This document shows positions 59,169 through 64,000 of a DNA stretch of 64,000 nt, one piece after another; position 1 is the stretch's first letter; each line of letters opens with the position of its first letter. The notes beneath the pieces are model-generated. The model made no database searches, was not told the origin of the DNA, and worked only from the letters and a program-made list of their open reading frames with translations. This DNA comes from Rhabdophis nuchalis (Eukaryota; Chordata; Lepidosauria; Squamata; Natricidae), in the NCBI GenBank assembly GCA_039707465.1, contig CM077645.1, positions 58,405,850 to 58,469,849 of the forward strand, given 5' to 3'. The position numbers and the translations under genes are program-made.

Positions 59169-59459
59169 CAGGGGTGGATTTCAAATTTTTTTACTACCCG
59201 TTCTGTGGGCGTGGCTAGGTAGGGGAATGTGTGATGAGTGGGCATGGCCAACTTGACATCACTCATGCACTCAGTCACATGATCCCGCACCAAGCCAGTG
59301 GTTTGTTTGGCCACCCACCTGCCCTCGTTCTATAGCTGTTTTTATGGCAAATGGCAAAGTGTGCACGCGTGAGCCCCAACAAGCAGAGGCAGTGGATTGC
59401 ACATGCAAACAGACCACAATCAGTGTACTGGTAGTGACAGTAAGAGCAACCCATCACTG
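59169..59459. mobile_element. CAGTGGTGGG-family hAT element (291 bp)
   Basis: Left end CAGGGGTGGATTTCAAATTT, right end (inverse) CAGTGATGGGTTGCTCTT. It contains actacccgttctgtgggcg and tggctaggtagg, the family's conserved block. The 8-base flanks (gatctaga and catagtag) do not match, so the target duplication has decayed or the ends derive from different copies. Confidence 0.72.
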
Positions 59460-61330
59460 CATAGTAGGTATCCCCAAACAGTCAACCGGAAAATCTATAT
59501 CTTTTCTCCAGAATAGATCATGCCAAGATAACCAAGGCAATTCTGACACCAAAACTATCCTTATTTAGGATGGATTGTGTCTGTTACTATTTCCAGTTAG
59601 GTAATAATTCCTTAATATAATGAGATGTAGAGTCATTCCATCAGTTTATCTTTGTTAGTTCTAAGATAAGCAAAGATCAAGACTATCTACAATATATCAA
59701 AAAGCTCTGTCATCCTTAGGTCTCAAAATTTTAAGATGATCCCCAAACATAACCAATCCATGATCTAGGCTTTTCTCCAAGTACAATAATGAAATAAGTG
59801 ATCAGTATCTACACCTTCAAAATGACAAAAGCAGTGTTGGACCATCACACTCCAAGCTTTGCTTGGTCTAGATGGACAATGACTTTACAACACAGATATA
59901 TTTTTAAAAATGGGCTTTGCATCATAATGGCTCAACACTCCTTTTTTCAGATGGATGAGTTGGACTTTACCAATGACACTGCCACATTAGTCAGAGCAAA
60001 AATAGTTTGTTATTTTTGACACGTTCTTTTTTCATTTTTTTTCTTTTTTTCCTCTCTTTGGGTAACATATCATACAATAAGCTACTGGAGAAAAGGTAAA
60101 TATCCTTGACAAAACTGTTTATATACAAGGTTTTTAAAATGAGACTGAGGACCTCTTGCAATTAGGATGCAGACCAGATCTGGTGCTTCAGTTTTACACT
60201 GCCAGTCCTTGTTTTAGAAACAACAGCCTGGAATCTTTTCTATCTCACCAATTGTCAAGGTTAGGCCCAAAGAAATGAATACTAACTGATTCAGAATGAT
60301 ATTATATTTATGTAGATTTTAATTACAGATTGCTGAAAATAGAAACTGTTATGTTCATAAAATTGCATATTACATTTCCACACAAATCATATCCAACAAT
60401 TCTTTTTCTGTTCAGTTACTCTCATAATTTAATTACATGTGTAATATTAATATTACAAACAGATGCAAGAATACATTTATAATCAGATGTGATCTGAATG
60501 TTATGTGCTAAGGCACAGAATCATCAAAAGAATGACTTGAGCTAAAAAGAAACTAAGTTTATTCTTATTCATTCTTTTCAGTGTTGTATGACAGCATGTG
60601 GTGCCGTATTTATCGTAGTTTATAACATTTAGTAAATTGCAGCAACACAGAACAAACTCATCTAATAGAACAAAAATAATCAATAAGCTATTGCTACCAT
60701 TAAACAGTAATCAAATAGTATCCATTTTCATACAATTTAAGCTGTTCTTCCTTTTTATAAAATAGTAATTAGATGTGACAAAAATATCCATGATAATTGA
60801 AATATAAAATATATCTATCTTTCTCTCCAAAGCAAATAAAAGAAAAAAACATCATGTAAAAAGAATGTTTCATTATTCAGAGGTTATATATTTCATATTC
60901 ATAGCACCAAAAGACAGTTGTTTAAACAGTACAATCACAATTCACATAATAGTGAACAGGATGCAATTGAGAAAAAAACAGGGATGGTTGTTGGTAAAGA
61001 CCAGCTGATTTGCAGCCTCCAATGAGGAAGTGTTCTGAAGATGAACTTATACAAAATTTGCATAGCATGATGAATTTTAGTTTACAGAAAAGAAAGATGC
61101 ATAGACTTAAAAAGAGACCAATATAGCATTAATATCCCCGCAAATCTGGCTTTAACAAACAAGCAAACAAACAAAACTACAGAACAATGTCACTACTAAT
61201 GCATAATGATTATAATTTATTCATCCATGGTTTTAAGTGAAAATATTTTTTCTAGGATTTATTCTTTAGGATCAATGTAGAATTTTTTTTAAAGACAATT
61301 GAAGAATTGTTCAAACACTATAGATCAATT
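59460..61330. other. No recognisable feature
   Basis: AT-rich DNA. Nothing was identified. Confidence 0.5.
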
Positions 61331-61334
61331 TAGA

Positions 61335-61665
61335 ACATTTTGATAAACAATGAAAAACAAACCAATTTGAGTCACACTAATCTTTCAGATGCAGAGAAGG
61401 CTTTTGACAACTTGAATTGTACATATCTCTTTAACATTTGGGAAGATATTAATTTTGGGGGGAAATTAATTAATGGTTAAAATCAAATTATTTTTCATAG
61501 TCAGCACAAACAATTGCCAATGGTGACCTAACCAAACCACGAGAGATGCAAAAAAGAAACAATACAAGGTTTCCCATTGACCACCCTCCCTTGTATATGC
61601 TAGTTTTTGAAAGCACCGTATAATGGTTTTGTTATGTATATATGACAAATATGCAATACTCATCT
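61335..61665 (+). pseudogene. L1 ORF2 reverse transcriptase relic
   Basis: The frame reads NLSDAEKAFDNLNCTYLFNI with WEDINFGGKLING following, the L1 DAEKAFD catalytic block. Further on, NGDLTKPREMQK and a decayed GTRQGFP-like stretch match the L1 NG, GTRQGCPLSP region. Stops and frameshifts throughout. Confidence 0.75.
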
Positions 61666-61877
61666 GTCACTGATTAGTCATTTTAGTCAATATGTATCTC
61701 AAGAACAATAAATTTTAGCATGCATGTCATCCATATATGCATATATAAATACAGCAATTAAGGAAATGAGAATGGCATTCACAGTGATGATGACGATGAT
61801 GATGATTCTTCAAAGGCTACCAATTTGAACACAAGTGTAAGGTGGCTTACAATTAAAACTCAATAAAGAGAAACAGT
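61666..61877. other. Short GAT-rich gap
   Basis: A (GATGAT)n-like run at about 61785-61806. Nothing else. Confidence 0.6.
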
Positions 61878-61879
61878 TA

Positions 61880-62315
61880 CCGTATTTTTTGGAGTATAAG
61901 ACGCACCGGAGTATAAGACGCACCCAGGTTTTGAAGAGGCAATTTTTTAAAAGTAGGTAGGTAGATAGAGGGATAGAGAGGGAGAGAAAGAGAGAGAAAT
62001 ACAGTAGGTAGGTAGGGGGAGAGAGAGAGTAGGTAGGTAGGTAGGTAGGTAGGTAGGTAGGTAGGTAGGTAGGTAGAGGGATAGAGAGACACAGAGAGAG
62101 AGAAATACAGTAGGTAGGTAAATAGGGAGAGATAGTGTGTGTAGATAGATAAGTAGGTAGAGGGATAGAGAGAGAGAAATAGAGAGAGAGAGAGAGAAAT
62201 ACAATAGATAGATAGGGAGAGAGAGTAGGTAGATAGGTAGATAGAGGGGAGAGAGAGAAATACAGTAGTTAGGTAGGGAGAGAGAGTGTGTAGATAGGTA
62301 GGTAGGTAGAGGGAT

Positions 62316-62362
<47 letters not shown>

Positions 62363-62996
62363 CAATCGATAGGTAGGGGGAGAGAGAGAGTAGGTAGGTA
62401 GGTAGATGTTTCCAGGTGTATTTACCCATGTGCTGGAGAAGGAAATCACTGGCCACCTTTGGAACAAATCTTTGTTTTTGCAGGCGCAGTACTTGACCAA
62501 CGTAATTCTCATCAATCACTCTAATTAAACAGCTTTCCGAAAGGGGGGGGGACCCTTTTTGCACTGTGCAAACCTCCCCCAAACGGCCCATTTTTCACAA
62601 AAATGGGCCCATTTTTTTTCAAATAAAACGCATGAACAGCCTGGGGGGGGGGCTTGCAGAGTGCTCCTGGGGGACCCAAAATGAGGAAAAATGCCCCATT
62701 TTTTTCATGAAAACAGGCCATTTTTTGGTCAAAGAATAGCATGCATAGCCTTATGGAGGCTTATAGAGTGCTGCTGGGGGCTGGGAGGGAAAACGCCTTG
62801 TTTTTTGCTCATTTCTTCCCTCCCCAGCCCCCAGGAGCTCTCTGGAAGCCTCCATAAGGGTATGCACGTGGCCATTTTGGTGAAGGGGCGGGGTTTCAGG
62901 AGGCAAAAAATGCTGTATTCAATGTATAAGACACACCCAGATTTTCAGCCTCTTTTTAGAGGAAAAAAGATGTGTCTTATACTCCGAAAAATATGG
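61880..62996. mobile_element. Nonautonomous DNA transposon with tataagacgc termini (1.1 kb)
   Basis: Left end CCGTATTTTTTGGAGTATAA and right end (inverse) CCATATTTTTCGGAGTATAA, flanked by TA on both sides (61878-61879, 62997-62998). A second tataagacgcacccagg block inside the left end recurs near the right end (tataagacacacccag) as a subterminal direct repeat. The interior is non-coding: a TAGG-type array (61953-62410), then ccatttttcacaaaaatggg and G-rich units with internal inverse repeats. Superfamily not certain; the TA flanks would fit Tc1/mariner. Confidence 0.65.
61953..62410 (-). repeat. GTAG/TAGG-based tandem array
   Basis: Minus-strand counterpart of the array at 48960-50340: ggtaggtagg runs alternate with gatagagggatagagag and agagaaatacagtagg. 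It lies inside the DNA transposon at 61880. The YLPT-rich open frames are artefacts. Confidence 0.95.
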
Positions 62997-62998
62997 TA

Positions 62999-63287
62999 AG
63001 TACATACAATAAATGAGATTTTGGAATATTACATCAAAAACAATTATAATATCCCTTCATCACGGTGAATAATAGAACACCTCACGCTTTGAGAGGCTTC
63101 TTTAAATATGAAGTAAGTAGCTTAAATGTGTTTCAGGTAAATATTCAAAGGTTTACTTTGAACTCTATTATCCTTTAATAGAGAAAAATACTAACTAGTT
63201 CTCTAGCACTTGGCTTGCATTTCCGATAAATTCTAAGAGACAGAAGGTTGTTGATTTGTATTTAGCAAATAATGAACATGAAATATA
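62999..63287. other. No recognisable feature
   Basis: AT-rich gap before the last L2 copy. Confidence 0.5.
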
Positions 63288-64000
63288 ATAATAATAATAA
63301 TAATAATTTTATTTTTAAACCGCACCCTCTCCCCACAGGGACCCGGGGCGGTGCACAGGCAGAATAAAAACAGTCAAAAAATACATACATTTCATAAAAA
63401 ACAATTAAACCAACCCTGTGCTAAAAATTCGCTAAAAATGTGCTACCCCATTAAAAAACCCCAAAGACAGAGAGACTATCCTAGGCCGGCCAGACAGAAG
63501 AAGTGTGTTTTTAGCTTGAGACGGAAGGAGCGGAGGTCAGTGGTCATCCTGATATCGGGGGGAAGGTCGTTCCAGAGGGCCGGGCCCACCACAGAGAGAG
63601 CCCTTCCCCTGGGAGTCGCCCGCTGACAGAGTCTAGTGGACGGCACCCAGAGAAGTCCCTCTCTGTGGGAGCGGATCGGCCGTGAGGATGTATGGGGCAG
63701 GATCCGATCCCGCAGATAGCTAGGTCCCGAGCCATGGAGCACTTTGAAGATGATAACTAACACCTTGAAGCGCACCCGGAAGACGACAGGTAGCCAGTGC
63801 AGCTCGCGCAAGAGCGGTGTTATGTGGGTCGACCTAGTGGTCCCCATAATTGCTCGCGCGGCTGCATTCTAGACTAGCTGAAGCCTCCGGGTGCACCTCA
63901 AGGGAAGCCCCATGTAGAGAGAGTTGCAATAGTCCAGTCGGGATGTCACGAGAGCATGAGTGACTGTGCGAAGGGCGTCCCGATCCAATAGGGGGCGCAA
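63288..64000 (-). mobile_element. L2 LINE, 3' part, running off the window
   Basis: Tail (AAT)n at 63288-63311, then cgcaccctctccccacaggg and cccggggcggtgcacaggca, then the ORF2 C-terminus continuing past the window end. Confidence 0.9.
63476..64000 (-). pseudogene. L2 ORF2 C-terminus, with a stop
   Basis: Minus-strand frame 63476-63847 includes HITPLLRELHWLPVVFRVRF, FKVLHGSGPSYLRDRI and ALWNDLPPDIR. Upstream, ALVTSRLDYCNSLYMGLPL and RLQLV are in frame but the next codon is TAG (ctagtctag near 63873) in place of the Q found in the copy at 30867. So this copy is inactive. It is close to the other L2 copy in sequence. Confidence 0.88.

Noticed and set aside
61877..62591. Minus-strand frames over 200 codons with SLSLSL and YLPT
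   Set aside because: Artefacts of the GA/GTAG array inside a DNA transposon.

Overview
This window looks like a gene-poor, repeat-packed stretch of a vertebrate genome, most likely a squamate reptile and probably a snake. The call rests on the mix of repeats: Sauria-type and other tRNA-derived SINEs, CR1, L2, L1, Bov-B-like and Penelope-like retroelements, several hAT families including a SPIN-like one, and very long tetranucleotide arrays. I found no host gene I can name, no rRNA or functional tRNA gene and no CRISPR. Nearly all the long open frames belong to retroelements. The rest is AT-rich DNA in which I recognise nothing.

Layout. 1-10 kb: the 3' end of a CR1 LINE, a palindromic hAT MITE, purine-rich microsatellites, a LINE C-terminal relic, an L2 3' end, and a perfect 164-bp inverted repeat (7420-7583 and 9263-9426). 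10.3-17.6 kb: a young Ty3/Gypsy LTR retrotransposon (LTRs differing at 4 sites) inserted in an old LINE. Its reverse transcriptase is split by an L1-type element that carries only ORF1. 17.6-30 kb: Bov-B-like, SINE and LINE relics, a SPIN-like element, a 1.2-kb hAT carrying a second palindromic MITE, and an inverted Penelope-like insertion. 30.5-33.6 kb: a hAT element with 8-bp target duplications, into which a 2.6-kb L2 LINE inserted. 34-40 kb: Bov-B relic, a solo LTR and a CR1 end. 40.5-44.4 kb: a perfect 43-bp hairpin, a second ORF1-only L1 element, an L1 ORF2 relic and an L2 end. 45-53.4 kb: SINEs, then a 4.5-kb composite made of a complex tetranucleotide array, an apparently internally deleted LINE and two CR1 ends. 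55-64 kb: CR1 and L1 RT relics, further DNA transposons, and an L2 copy running off the end.

The most interesting system is the pair of ORF1-only elements (12904-14879 and 40720-42717). Each has its own 16-bp target duplication, a GC-rich 5' UTR, a long ORF1 (about 84% identical proteins), the same junction from ORF1 into a 3' UTR, and a poly(A) tail. Neither has an ORF2. They look like a squamate counterpart of mammalian HAL1 (half-LINE1), recent enough for one copy to sit inside a young Gypsy element. All identifications were made by reading the sequence, with no database search.
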